Origin: Azorinus chamasolen
Lineage: Eukaryota; Mollusca; Bivalvia; Cardiida; Solecurtidae
Length of the DNA: 64,000 nucleotides
Reading direction: 5' to 3'
NCBI GenBank assembly: GCA_963576725.1
Contig: OY755243.1
Location: 42,145,243 to 42,209,242 of the forward strand
The position numbers and the translations under genes were made by a program. Below the pieces are notes generated by a model. That model had not been told where the DNA came from. It saw nothing but the letters and a program-made list of their open reading frames with translations, and ran no database searches. Below are positions 46,103-58,562 of this stretch, one piece after another (position 1 is the stretch's first letter; every line of letters starts with the position of its first letter).

Positions 46103-46353
46103 CTTGTTATAGTCCTTGCGAATATCACTCCGATCTGAAATAGTTCAGCCAATATCGCTTTCATAAGATCCATAAGATCACGGCAATGTGGCATTGCTTC
46201 AATGAAAATGTAATTTGAGCCGTACTTATGTTTTACAACTTCGATTGTTGTCTTTGTGTAACAGACAAAAGAAACAATGCTTTGTTTTAAATGTCTTTCT
46301 ATGTTCGATAATGTGTTTAATCTGTTAGCATGTCTGTCAAACCATTGAAGTAC
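46103..46353 (-). CDS. Possible isolated internal exon, unknown product
   Basis: An open stretch on the - strand (stop-to-stop 46371-46099) with acceptor TTTTTTAACCAG and donor GTAAAT. It reads VLQWFDRHANRLNTLSNIER, then HKYGSNYIFIEAMPHC and RDLMDLMKAILAELFQIGV. The composition is protein-like (amphipathic helices, W, C, balanced charge), unlike surrounding MITE frames. Phase 2 out does not fit the EF-hand gene. It may be a decayed gene or transposon fragment. Family not recognised. Confidence 0.3.
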
Positions 46354-46633
46354 CTGGTTAAAAAATTTGAATCATACATATCCATATCTTAGCTATAAAC
46401 TCAGTTGTGCCAGTGTCCCTTAAAATTACATAGGTAACAGTGAAGACCAAGATCGGAGGGCTCCTGAATGAGCCCTTTGATCAGGGTCCGCACTGTTTAC
46501 TGAACCCTTATTATGTACATGGCTCATATCAGCAAATAAGTGTGTATCAGCTGGGCAACCTCAACATGAGAAATGCAATGGGATCCAAGATAAGATCTGG
46601 ACGGGCTTTTCCTTAAAAATAATGGAAAATGGG

Positions 46634-46863
46634 TTAACCATTTCCTCCATAAATACGCCTGTCTACGCCTCTGTAAAAGTCACCTGTTGAAACCATTGTG
46701 ATAAATAGAGCATTTGCTCATATAGGAGCAAATGCTCTATTTATCACAATGGTTTCAAACTACAAAATTCTAAAAAAAATCCTTTTCTGTAGTAAATGCT
46801 CCTTTTGGGAAGATTTATTCAAAGTGGTTGGGTCTAAAAATAGCCTATGAGGGAATGGGTTAA
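46634..46863 (-). mobile_element. MITE family H, full length
   Basis: 230 bp with TTAA at both ends. The central stem GAAACCATTGTGATAAATAG ... is near-perfect around GCTCATATAGGAGC. Confidence 0.88.
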
Positions 46864-47712
46864 ACATACACAGTGGAGCCTGTATAAAGGGATTGAACAA
46901 TGAATAAATACGGGTGTCTTTGAACACTTGCCTCCATGGATATTTATAAAAGAAATAACGACATCATTAATATTAATTAGTTATAATAGTACATGGACAC
47001 AGGAATGTTTGTCCACAGTAAAATCATAATTATCTAGATTATATTATAAGCATACAGAGCAGACCCCGAACAGAAGATTCCTATAGGAACCTCTGATCTG
47101 GGTATACTCTGTTTGCGAAGGTGTAGACCGGTGTATTTATGGAGTAAAGGGATAGACAGGTGACCGCATTGCGAATAATAAATATAATACCAAAAACTCA
47201 TATTGAAGGTAGCATCCTAAGTTTCTTCCTGCTTTAAGCTACCACTTGTCTTAACCCTCTGGAAGTGAGAAACGAGTGTAGTGTAATTTTCAATCTAGAG
47301 GACATCTCTTGTCAGGGTCTGCACGGTTTGCCATTCATAATCCTCTACCGACTTTAAGCATTTCATACCGAGTCTTACGTCAAATACTGACGGACTAATC
47401 CACTTTAAATATTCAGCATTCAAATGGTCGACTTCCTAGAATTTTATCTGTGTTGATAGTCAGTTGCAGATAGATGTTTTCTACTCGTTTACATGTAGTA
47501 AATAAAACAAAATTACAAGCTAAAAAGCAATCCTAAGATGTTAAACTTGAAGTCTGCTCGAACTCTGATCTGAAGCATTTTTATCTACTTCTGATTCGCC
47601 CAGCCTTCTAACAACTGGTCGAGTGTCGAACAGTTTAGATCCTGATGTGATGCTGAATTGCTCGGCGTCTCATCTGGATTCAGAAGTTTTGCAAACTTCA
47701 ATCAGGTCGCAC

Positions 47713-47940
47713 TTAACACTTTCCTCCATAAATACGCATTTCTACGCCTCTATAATAACCACTTCTTGAAACCATTATGATAAATAGAGCATTTGCTCCT
47801 ATAGGAGCAAATGCTCTATTTATCATAATGGTTTCAAACATCAAAATTCTAAAATTTTACTTTTCTCTAGTAAATGCTCCTTTTGGGTATATTCATTCAA
47901 AGAGGTTGGGTCTAAAATAGCCTATGGAGGAAAGGGTTAA
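47713..47940 (-). mobile_element. MITE family H, full length
   Basis: 228 bp with TTAA at both ends (right end AGGAAAGGGTTAA). The central stem is perfect around GCTCCTATAGGAGC. Confidence 0.9.
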
Positions 47941-48469
47941 CACTTCCATTCATATGAACGTTTATTCACGCCTTTGCAAGCAGAGTACATCCAGACAGGC
48001 GGTTCCTGCAGGAGCCGTCTGACCAGGATCTGCTCTTTTTGCTTATGAAAGTATAACATATCTGAGTATACAGTTTCTACCAATACCAAACTTCATGTGT
48101 ACGAATGCTAAATAAAACTTCTGCTGATAAATATTCAAGACATACCGACCACTTAATAACCTTGAACCAACCACTTGATTTTATCAAATGTTCAAAGGCA
48201 CCGAAAGATTTATCTAAATCAATAGATTTACATTATCCGTATTATAAATAAGATAGAAATGTTCAAATTGCATTTAGGACTGAATTTCGTCTTCCAGTAA
48301 ATGTCGTTGTAAATATGACACAAAACAGACTCCATGTTTAAGCAGACGACATTATTTTCAGAGCGCGCTTAACTTTTAACACACAAAGTGACTGTCTATG
48401 TAACAGTTTAGATCCTAATTAAATGCCGAGTATCAAGATCTCTCATTAGGATCCAAACTGTTGGACGCT

Positions 48470-48910
48470 CTTATTATTGTTTTGCCCCGATATTTAGCAA
48501 AGATCTACTTTGGAAACAAAAGTAACATATGCCAATTTTTGCAGCCGACAATTACGCAGGCCATAAGGTTAATGATTATAGCAAGCATAAATCATAAAGC
48601 TTGTCTACATACTCCCTACATCCTTTATGGCGATTCAGAACAAGGAGCACAGCGAAGAACGCTAATTTATCTCATTAAACGCGTGGCATTTGACATTTGT
48701 GGGAAAGCGAATGATTCAAAAACATAAAACTGCCATTGCCATCGATAAAATATCAATTACCGAACTCACGCGCAGAGCCTGTCATTACTTATGTATCACT
48801 TCATTCGGTGATTAACAATAATGATTTAAGGTAATTAACGAAAGTTGTTGTAGTAGGCGGGGCCACGCCTTCGCTGACCGAGCCAATAGACTTTTCATTG
48901 TCTCCTTGAA
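48470..48910. promoter_or_regulatory. MITE-free block with GC box and CCAAT motif
   Basis: About 440 bp without the surrounding repeat types. It contains GGCGGGGCC and GAGCCAATAG near 48855-48895. Possible distal promoter or enhancer for the - strand EF-hand gene (ATG 3.7 kb away) or something unseen. Motif evidence only. Confidence 0.25.
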
Positions 48911-49166
48911 TGTGGGAAATGAGTGTACATACTGGAATTGACAAACAGTAAATATCTAGATCATATGGTTCCGTGAATCTGGGTCTAGACTGTCAGTACG
49001 TTTTTCATATTCATTGGACCCCATATGTATACAATGATTGACCATTCCACCTTGAAAATAAAGTTTGCACTTAAAAGGTTATTAAACTGTATTAAAATAT
49101 GACAGTTTTATATTCACTCTATTTACTACATTAGACGGGCGATCTTAGTACATACTACTTACTAAT

Positions 49167-49356
49167 TTAACGCCTTTACTCCATTTAAATACGCCTTTCT
49201 ACGCCTTTGCAAACAGAGTAGACCAAGATCAGACGGCCCCTACATGAGCCGTCTCATCAAGGTTTGCTCTGTTTGCTTATGATATATTATAGATATGATT
49301 ATACAGTTTCTCTAATAGCTAAAACTTGTGGCCACGTGTCATTGCAAAAGGGTTAA
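49167..49356 (+). mobile_element. MITE family B
   Basis: TTAACGCCTTTACTCCATTT to AAAAGGGTTAA; hairpin GATCAGACGGCCCCTACATG. Confidence 0.82.
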
Positions 49357-50688
49357 GCCCCATTTTCAAGTGCACTTCCACAAATACATTCAATAAACCA
49401 GAATGGGTTTCAATTAAAAGGGTGTTTCTACGTGAATTATTATGCCGAGGTAACCTTTGAAAAATAATTCGTCAAGTAAGCAATGCAGACACCGATTAAA
49501 TGTGTCATAAATCGGAGGATGATCCTTTAAATGCTGAAAAGGAGTGCACAGTAGAACCTTTCTTAAGCGACCACAAAAAGAGGTCTAATTATGGGTCTGT
49601 AAGGCATGGGGTTGTTTGATGAAGGGAAATGGCAATGCAGAAAGATTCAATCGGAGTTCATTCATAATTATGTTATATACTTAAACTTAAAAGTATTTTA
49701 AACCGTTACGCTGCCGCGTAACGACGTCTGCAAAATATGTCACCTGCTACCATTTACATGTTCCCAGTTTCTTCCAATTCCTTTCAGAAAACATAATCAC
49801 AGCACACATCAAACACCAAACTGTTTGGATCCTGATAAGACGCTGATTCACTTGGTGTCTCCTCTAGATCCAAGTTTTGTTCATAGGAGAAAGCTCCCAG
49901 AGGTTTTTTTTCATGACATTCACCCAGCATTTAGCAGCCACTTGCTTTTCTCTGTTCGTATTTACTAAAATTTGAATTAACGATGTTTTGTATTTTCTTA
50001 CATATTAATGGTATAAGTGTTGATATGTATTTGCCATTATATTTTCGATGAGTGATACATTTTACATTGTTTTCATTTAGAGATATTCATTTTACTATTT
50101 TTATTACATCCAAGATGCGAATGCCGTGTTAACATGCATTTAAGAACAACTTGTAAACCTTAGTTAACATGCATTAACATCAAATCAAAACATCAAATCT
50201 ATCTTAACTGTGAATGCTTAGTGCAACTGGGCCAAAGAGTACATGTGTAGTGATGAGCTGGGAATTTGATATGATTACAGAACATTTTGTTATTTTTATT
50301 GCTTCAGTTGGACTAGAGCAGAACCTGGCTTAAGTAGCCATCAAATAGTTGTCATGGGAATGGACGACAAGTGTTAGCTTAATGCAGACAAAGACCAATG
50401 TAGAAAGCTCCTGTAGGATCTTTCTGTATCATTTTTGCTCTGCATTAAGCAACCACATACTTTTAAGACTTATATGTTCAATAAATGTATGGTCGCTATA
50501 GACAGGTTGAAGTATATACAATAAAGTATAAAAAGTTAAAATCGCGACGTTTTATCAGGGTTTGCATACACGTGCATTGTAAATAGATTTTAATATTTAA
50601 ACCTTTCAAGTTACTTTCGTCTGCAAAAAAAGTCGTCTGCTTCAATTTCTCAAGTGATTTGTTTTGGAATTTCTTTTCAAAACTGCTA

Positions 50689-50891
50689 TTAACACATTCC
50701 CTCCTAGTGACGCATTTGTCGCCTCTGTAAAAGTGACATTTTAAAACCATTGTAATAAATAGAGCACCTGCTTCATAGGATTTTCAGAACTACATAATTC
50801 TAAAATTCTCCTTTTCTATAGTTAATGCTCCGTTTCGGTAGATTAATTCAAAGAGATTGGGTCTAAAATTGTGTAGGAGGGAATGAGTTAA
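50689..50891 (-). mobile_element. MITE family H, partly deleted
   Basis: Left TTAACACATTCCCTCC, right GAGGGAATGAGTTAA; the central stem has lost most of one arm. Confidence 0.75.
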
Positions 50892-51249
50892 GGCGTCAAA
50901 CAGTGGATTCTGGTGAGATGCTTAGTTACATGAGGTCTCATTTGTATCTAATCTACTTGGAAAGGACATCACAGATTTTCTATTAGCTTAGATCTACTAA
51001 GTGTTAATTTGAAAAACAAAATGGACCCTGATAGGCCACAACTGTAACATGGCTACCGTTTACAGTCTTGTCTACGTTAAGCTCCCTTAATCCTCACCTC
51101 GCTGTGTCTCTTTGAATTTTGATCTGGTGCAACTTTTCAAATTCCGATTCTGTCAAGCTTTTGAAACATTGTAGACCGAGCTTAAAACAGATTAGATCCC
51201 GATGAAACGCTCATGTCCATCCAATATGTAAGCAAATACGAATCATGTC

Positions 51250-51583
51250 TCGCATGACAGGGGGAGGATTAACAATAAAAAGTAAAGTACATGTACCTAG
51301 TTATAGTCTGCTTTCAGTCCGAATGACCGCTCAGCCGACTGTACATTTACTCCCCTGGTCATTGAGTCACTGGCCTACAATATTGAGCACTGCTAACATA
51401 TGGCGCAATCATGCAGCCGCAGTACCGGCGATTGACCCTCACATATACCCATTTAACCCCTGGACGGAGAGTGCGGTTGGGAGACACGGAAAAGCGTCTC
51501 TGAAATTTCCGGGAGGGACCGGGATTTGAACCCCGGACCTCCGGACTGATAGTCAAGCACGTTACCACTAGACCACCGCCACA
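51250..51583 (-). mobile_element. tRNA-derived SINE
   Basis: Read on -, the head has an A box TGGTCTAGTGG (51565-51575) and B box GGTTCAAATCC (51522-51532) spaced as in a tRNA. The tRNA-like stretch (about 51511-51581) continues directly into an unrelated body of about 250 bp, so it is a SINE and not a functional tRNA gene. The anticodon arm is degenerate; the parent tRNA was not assigned. The 3' limit is approximate. Confidence 0.8.
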
Positions 51584-51709
51584 GTAGACTTCTTTTGTCG
51601 CGGCAAAGAAACCATCTGTTTTTAAAGAATCCTACATTTAACAAATGGATGGTCGCTTAAAACATGTTATACTTCACTTAACGAAACGTTCATTACAACA
51701 TGCTTTGCA

Positions 51710-51916
51710 TTAATCCATTACATCATAGGCTATTTTTTATACAACCCCTTTGAATAAATCTACCGAGAAGGAGCATCAACTAGAGAAAAGGAAAAAATTG
51801 GAATTTTGTAGTTTGAAACCAATGTGATAAATAGCAAATGCTCTATTTATCACAATGGTTTCACAAAGTGACTTTTACAGAGTCGTCAAAAGTCGTCAAT
51901 GTGCGGGAATGGGTTA
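51710..51916 (+). mobile_element. MITE family H, loop deleted
   Basis: Ends match family H. The hairpin centre is shortened to AATAGCAAATGCTCTATT. Confidence 0.8.
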
Positions 51917-52544
51917 ATCTAAGTCAGACTTACAGCAACTTTGTTCCAGATCAAGATAGAAACAAGATTTCTTCTTGCTTCTTATTCAGCTTTGATCTGG
52001 GGTTTCACATTTTTGCGTTTTGAAGTTTAACTCATTCAAGAATTTGTTGATTAAACAATGATCCGAAAAGTGTATTCGATAGCTCAGGTAGCTGAATAAC
52101 ATTGATATAAATATGTGGTGCTGGCAAACATGTCTGTAAAATTGTCATCTGCTATATTTATTAAAAGAAGTGTTTCTTCCTTTTGTGACGTTTTATATTA
52201 AGTATATCTACATTGGGTATGGTATTTCAAACGCCATTCTGGTAGTTATCATGATAGCATTAGCTAATTTATCTATTAGATGATTTATTAGAGATTTGTT
52301 ATACTGGCATATGAACACAATAATGTTTGTCCATGACAGATACTGTAGAATCAGATATATATTATATCATGAGCAAACAGAGAAAACCCTGATCAGACGG
52401 CTCCTACAACAAAGGCATATCTATGAAGTTAGCAAACAGAGCAGATCCATATTAAATCACTCTCTGAACAGACACCGCGCGTCTGATGTATGATTGAGTT
52501 TGATCTACATTATTTGCATAGACCCAAAAGTACCTTTTCTTGTC

Positions 52545-52587
52545 ACCTCTTTCTCTTTCTCTTTCTTTCTTTCTTTCTTTCTTTTTT
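52545..52587 (+). repeat. (CTTT)n microsatellite
   Basis: TTTCTCTTTCTCTTTCTTTC continuing to TTTTTTAGG. Confidence 0.95.
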
Positions 52588-53064
52588 AGGAACGAGTGTA
52601 AGGACTTTCTGCAAACGGTATAAGTCCATACCAGAGGCCGACACTGATCAAGGTCTGTTCTGTTTGCCATTTAAACTATTCTTGTAAGCAATACTCTTTC
52701 ATATTAAACAGACTCAGTCATTAAGCAATGATGGACCAACCTACTTTGAAAATGCTCCATAGGAGCACATGCTCTGTTTATCACAATGACTTCAAAACTA
52801 CAATTCTATGGGGGAAAATCCGTTTTTCTAGTAATTGCTCCTTTTCAGTAGATATTTTCAAAGATGTTTGGTCTTAAAATAGACTGTGAGGGATTGCGTA
52901 TAAAAATAACCGTGTTAAGGGATTAACTGTGCGGAATTAAAACTGAACAAAGACATTTGATTGGTCACATTTCATATTTATGTTCATATTCAAATACATA
53001 GTATTTATTTTCCATTTAAACAGCGAGGTTTCAAACCGATGTGTTTGTGTTGATTTATCTACTA

Positions 53065-53266
53065 CAGTAAAACCCCTCCTAATGTGACCACATAATGAAT
53101 AAATTTGGCTGCCTTTATAAGCAGGTGGTTGTTTAATGCAGGACGAAAGTTACAGGAGCTTTCTGCATAACTTTCGTCCTGCATTAAACCACCTCCTGCC
53201 TTTGCCACTGTGAATTATGCCCCTTTTTTGCTGGTCGCATTAGAGGGGGGGGGGGGGGGGGTACTG
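53065..53266. mobile_element. Palindromic MITE family E with poly(G) slip
   Basis: TA-flanked. The right terminal GAGGGG run has expanded to about 18 G (53246-53262); one arm is shortened. Confidence 0.88.
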
Positions 53267-54769
53267 TAGTTTAATTCTTTAGGCAACTAATGTACATGTA
53301 AGAAATAATGACACCATGAATATTAATTAGATAATTCATGAAGACAGGAAGGTTTGGCCATGCATGACAGAAACTGTAGAATCAGGTCAATATTATTCCA
53401 TAATGAAATAGAGAAAACTCTAAATGGAAGGCTTCTCTTTTCGCAAGTCGCCTCTTTCAGGTAACGGGTTAACCCTTTCCATCATGTAAACGCATTTTGA
53501 CGCCTTTGCAAACGGAGTAGACCAAAATCAGACCGCTACTGTCAAGGTCTGCTCTGTTTGCTTATGATATCATAAAAGATCTCACCTTACAGGTTTTACC
53601 TTCAACAATAATTCACGTGTACATAATAACATCATAAAAAATAACTAATGAATATTCCTGACGTTATCATTTTTACATGAATATTCAACAGGTAGATACG
53701 TTTAAACCTATCCTGCTAAGTTGGACCTGACTGGTATTTGCGAGCAGCTTAGATATAGACGAGACGCCTAATAAACCATTGTCTCATCAAGATCCAAGCT
53801 GTTTGACACTGGCTCAAGAGTTTGAATGCACAAGAAGGAAGTAAACTTACAACAGATACGAGCTGACGAAAACGTCACATTTACCGCAATATAAGGGTTA
53901 ATAGGCATATACTTTCAACACAAAACACACGAACATTTACCTGAACGTTTATACATGAATTGAACACTTCATAAATAAATATTCATTAACTCAGTTTTAT
54001 AAGGTAGACATTTCGAAAGGAAGTGTTGGCTTAGACAAAAACTACATGTATATGATCAGGTCTATATAATTCAATAAACAAACAAATCAGGCCCAGATTA
54101 GATGGATCCTATTAGGTCCATCTGGTCTGGGTTTACTCTCTTTGCAAAGGCACGACAATGTGTTTACATGAAGGAAATGGTTAATTCGCAAGTTCATGCC
54201 CAGGTTTGAAATTAAGAAATATTCTCAAAAAGGTTGATCCGCAGCATCTACCAGTATGAAAATACATCGGTGAATGCAAACCAAGGAACCGAGATTTTAT
54301 AACGATAATTGTACCTAACGTGTAACTTATGCAAAATGAGGAAACATAATTTAGGTGTTATTAATACAATGACTTACTGTAGATATATTATGAAGTATCA
54401 TTGATGGCAAACGAACGATTGTCTACCCTTTAAACATAAAGGAAGCGGGTTTACTCGCATTTGCAAACAGTGTAGACTCAGATCTGAGGAGTCCTCTGGT
54501 CAGGGTCTGCGCTGTTCGTAATTCAAAATAATTTTTGCAAATATAAGACTTTCTTACGGAATGGACTCTATATTTAAAGACCTGATGGGTTATTCTACTT
54601 TAAAAATTAGGTCTCTAACACGTTAAGAAAAACGAAACTAATAACAATCGTTACATTGAAAAAATACTTCTTAAGGAGCCCTCTGCCCAGGGTCTACTGT
54701 GCTTGCTTTTTAAATAATATAATAATGACAGATCTGATTCTACAGTTTCAGGCATGGTCAAATATTCTC

Positions 54770-54998
54770 TTAACCCTTTCCCTCATATAGACGTGTTGTG
54801 ACGCATTTGCAAACAGAGTAGATCGAGATCAGACGACTCTTAGAGGAGCCGTCTAATCAGGGTCTGCTCTGTTTGCTAATAGAAATTGATATATATGTTT
54901 CTTTACTTTCTAAAATGTATACATATTTCCATATTTTGTTAAAGAATATTCAGTAGGTATTGAAATTTGGCCTAAATACAGAACAAGGAAAGGGTTTA
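54770..54998 (+). mobile_element. MITE family A, slightly deleted
   Basis: Same ends and hairpin; the right half is shortened by about 20 bp. Confidence 0.85.
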
Positions 54999-55640
54999 CC
55001 CATATTACACTGTGAAATAATTATATCTGGTTACATTTGGGTTTGGTGCAATTTCGACTACTTCCGAGTCCGTCAATATTTTCAGAAACTATTGCCGGAG
55101 TGTTAAACAGCTTGGATCCTGATGAGACGCCGAGTTATCTGGCGTCTTATCTGGATCCATGCTGTTTGCAAGTGCGAATCAGATCGCAGTTAGCCGGAGA
55201 AGTATTACATGAATATGTGATGACGACCAGCCAGATCATATATGAATATATGATATAGGCCAGTGGCCAAAATAATTGCAGCAATGTTTCTAACATTGTG
55301 TCTACCAATAAGTAAAGCAACTATTCAATAATAAACAACTATGCTACGTCAAAAAACCCTAAATACACACAAAATAAAACTTAATCGTGCCAAACAATAA
55401 TAAATTAACCTTTTCTCCTCATAACTATTCATTTAAGAAATAATGCATGTAGGAATATTAACTAGCTAAATGGCATAATGATGAAGGGGAGTTTTGACTA
55501 TGCCAAAAGCTGTAAAATAAGCAAACAAAGCAGGCCCTGATTAGACGTTGGTCGTCAAATTTGGGTTAATTCTGTTTGCAATGGCGTCAATGAGGTAAAG
55601 GGTTAATTATAAAAAACAATAATGAAAAACATACTATACT

Positions 55641-55777
55641 ACATAAATACTTAAACTGCTCTGATCTAATATTTCGACCACTAAGGGCCTTTGTCAAAGA
55701 TTATCATGTCATGATAATCTTTGACAAAGGCCCTTAGTGGTCGAAATATTAGATCAGAGCAGTTTAAGTATTTATGT
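55641..55777. repeat. Perfect 137-bp palindrome
   Basis: Arms 55641-55708 and 55710-55777 are exact reverse complements over 68 bp around a single central T. It starts ACATAAATAC and includes CGACCACTAAGGGCC. Flanking DNA is AT-rich MITE debris. No other copy of this arm was seen in the window. Confidence 0.98.
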
Positions 55778-55873
55778 AATATATTAATTCCCTATTTTGG
55801 AATATTTTCTTCATTACTATACTACAGACAGTAAACTTTTCTACAACGACCACCAGGATAAAGTCTAAACTCA

Positions 55874-56121
55874 AGGTATTCCCTCATAGGCCATTTTAGA
55901 CCATTACCATATTGGCTACTTTTAGACACAACCTCTTTGAATAAAGCTGGAAAGTAACATTTACTAGAAAACAGGAAACATTATAAGTGTGTAGTTTTTA
56001 AACCATTGTGATAAATAATGCATTTGCCACATAGGAGCAAATGCTCTATTTATCACAATGGTTTCAAAACGTGACTTTTTACAGCGGCGCCAAAAGGCGT
56101 CAAGGTGAGGGAATGGGTTAA
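55874..56121 (+). mobile_element. MITE family H with duplicated left end
   Basis: CCCTCATAGGCCATTTTAGA followed by a second partial copy CCATATTGGCTACTTTTAGA, then the normal body to AGGGAATGGGTTAA. Confidence 0.75.
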
Positions 56122-56213
56122 GACAGGTGATATCTTAACTTTGTACCTGATGAATAGTCATATAAGAAATAATGCCTGTATGAGTATTAATTAGCTGAAG
56201 GTTCATAATGTCA

Positions 56214-56464
56214 TTAATCCTTTCCCTGTTCTATGTTTATTACAATTTCAATACCTACTGAGTATTCATGGACAAAATAGTTATATAATAGAATATGGAA
56301 GGTGGAACATTGTAACCATTTTAGAAAGTATAGAAACATATCTATCAAATTCCATTAGCAAACAGAGCAGACCCTCGTCAGATGGCTCCTATAGGAGCCG
56401 TCTGGTCTGGGTCTACTCTGTTTGAAGATGCGTTAAAACACGTTTATATTAGGGAAAGGGTTAA
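56214..56464 (-). mobile_element. MITE family A, reverse, full length
   Basis: TTAATCCTTTCCCTGTTC to AGGGAAAGGGTTAA; hairpin CAGATGGCTCCTATAGGAGC intact. Confidence 0.88.
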
Positions 56465-57199
56465 GGACAAGGGAATTATTAGCCATGGCATAATCAAATC
56501 TATATTATACATAAGCAAATAGAACAGAAGCTGACTAGACGGCTCCTATAGGAGTCCTCTGGTCTGTATCTACTCTGTTTGCAAAAACATCAAAAGGCGT
56601 CTATTTCAGGTAAATGGTTCATTCAGGAGTCTTTTGCGTTGCTCGCTTACCTGATAGAGATGCCCTTTGGCGCCTTTACAAACGGAGCAGACCCCGATCA
56701 GACAGCTTCTGAAGGAGCCGGTTGATCAGAGTATACTCTGTTTGCTTATGATAAAATACGGAGTCTGCCATAGTCTATATAGAAAACATCTGATTAATAT
56801 TCATTGTGTCAGTATTTCTAACATGAATATGTATCAGTTAATGGTTAAATAAGGACATATGCATGTACATGTATATTTATATAGTGGTTGCTATAGAAAG
56901 GTTGTACTGTATTTACATTGTACAGTGATTCGGAGAACTTATTCAATATTGAGACGAAAGTCCTCCATACATAACAATTGCACTGCATTGATAGTTGAAC
57001 ATCAGCATATTTACCACCAGCGACAGCCATGTTTTGAACGTTTACTCCCGCTATGTGTACAATAAAGTCTCGCTAAGTTATGTTCTCTGCATAATTTTGT
57101 CCAGCTCTATGCTACCACCTGTTTTAAAACTCTAAAATTATATTTCATTTTAGTGGTCGTATCAGCGTGAGTTTTTAAGTTTTGCGGACAGATTAAATC

Positions 57200-57865
57200 C
57201 AAAGTGTAGTGTGGGTTTTTTTTCTAGAAAATAGATTCCAGTGTTATAAATAAAGAATAATTCTTATCTGGAAAAAAGTTACCAGTATTTCATATAAAGT
57301 AAGATTCTGTTTCTAGAAATTAGTTTCCTGTATCGCATATAAATATAACACTTTTTCTAGAACATTGTTTCCAGTATATGTACAGTATTAGCAATTATAC
57401 AATATAATTTTTTTCTTGAAAAGGGTTTCAGTTCTGTATGTAAAGTATAATTCTCGTTTAGAAAGCAGAGTCCAGCTAAACATATAATGTATAACTTTTT
57501 TCTAGCAAATATTTCTCATTGAGGCATATAAATTACAATTCCTTTTCCAGAAAATCGTTTCAAGTTTTGCATAATTCTCTTTCTAGAAAACAGTTTCCAG
57601 TATTGCATAATTATTTACTTTATTCTCTTTCTAGAAACTTATCATCATTGTTGTATCATTTGCATATAAAGTACAACTGTTTTATCAAAAAAGTTTCCAG
57701 ATTTTCTTATCGAGTATAGTTCTTTATTTTCTAAGAATTGCATATCAAATATAATTATTGTTCAAGAATTTTTTTCAGCGTTGCACATAAAGTATTTGTT
57801 TTCTAGAAAACAATTATTATTGCAGCATATAAAATATGTTTCTTTTCGACAATAGTTTCTAGATA
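57200..57865. repeat. TTTCTAGAAA minisatellite
   Basis: About 12 units of 45-57 bp containing TTTTTCTAGAAAATAGTTTC and CAGTATTGCATATAAAGTAT. The TTCTAGAA core is kept in many units. Confidence 0.9.
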
Positions 57866-58421
57866 CAATTAGCGAGTTTCAAGATTCTTACCGTATTTGG
57901 CAATGTTCATGTAATACTCGTTTTTGATTTTACATACATGTGAAGTATTAACCCTTATCCTACTATTTGCGACGTGAATGGCATTTACAAACAGCTTCGA
58001 TCCAGATAAGACACAAGAGTTACTCGGCGTTTCATCAAGATCCAAGCTGTTTTTCACTCTGCCAATCATTTCTGAAAAGTGTGCTCAAGTCGGAAGTAGT
58101 CAAAACTGCAATAGATCCAAATGTAAGGAGACCTTATCTACTCAAGACGGAAGAAAGTTTCAGACATTTTAAGCTATCCAGTACTTGCTGCAACAGTCAG
58201 TTCCTACTATTCCACCATTATCTTTGGCATCGCTGCCGGTATGTCATACATTAAACACAATCACTCAAAACAATTGTCTGTTTCGTTGTTGGTAATTTTT
58301 ATATAAAAACACAATCAGAACGTTAAATAAGTCGGGTATCCCTACGAGGCGCCTAACTTTATGCAAAGATCATCATAATTAACAAGATGAGTATTCCAGA
58401 TTAACTATAATTCCGTTTATT

Positions 58422-58562
58422 TTATCTGTACGCCCGTGGGTCCTGTCTCCATGTGTAATGTTCCGGGTGATAGGGAGGACTAGAGGTCTCTTCCGGTTGG
58501 TTAGGCTGTGGCCCTGTACTTGAAAGGATACCAGCATAAAGCCTTGTTCTCATTGGCCATTT
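58422..58562 (-). CDS. Terminal coding exon of an unrecognised gene
   Basis: After a strong acceptor (CTTTCTCTTTCCAG) the frame reads KWPMRTRLYAGILSSTGPQ, then PNQPEETSSPPYHPEHYTW and RQDPRAYR before TAA, with AATAAA overlapping the bases just after the stop. The exon is GC-richer than its surroundings, and its proline-rich, Trp/Tyr-ending tail looks like real protein. I do not recognise the family. Upstream exons would lie beyond 58562; none was convincingly found before 64000. The phase 0 start is assumed from the open frame. Confidence 0.6.
   Translation of the reverse strand, partial: KWPMRTRLYAGILSSTGPQPNQPEETSSPPYHPEHYTWRQDPRAYR

Larger units (their letters stand above)
45300..50300. 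other. Repeat-rich stretch upstream of EF-hand gene
   Basis: Family B-type hairpins at about 45540-45620, 45770-45960, 46900-47150 and 47940-48110, family I at 46430-46500 and 47250-47420, and family J at 47600-47710, 48395-48460 and 49800-49880. Apart from 46103-46353 nothing looks coding. Confidence 0.5.

Noticed and set aside
51511..51581. tRNA gene
   Set aside because: A and B boxes are present, but the sequence runs directly into a SINE body and the anticodon arm is poor.
51453..51644. Short frames over 51.36-51.64 kb on -
   Set aside because: Lie within the SINE tRNA head and body.
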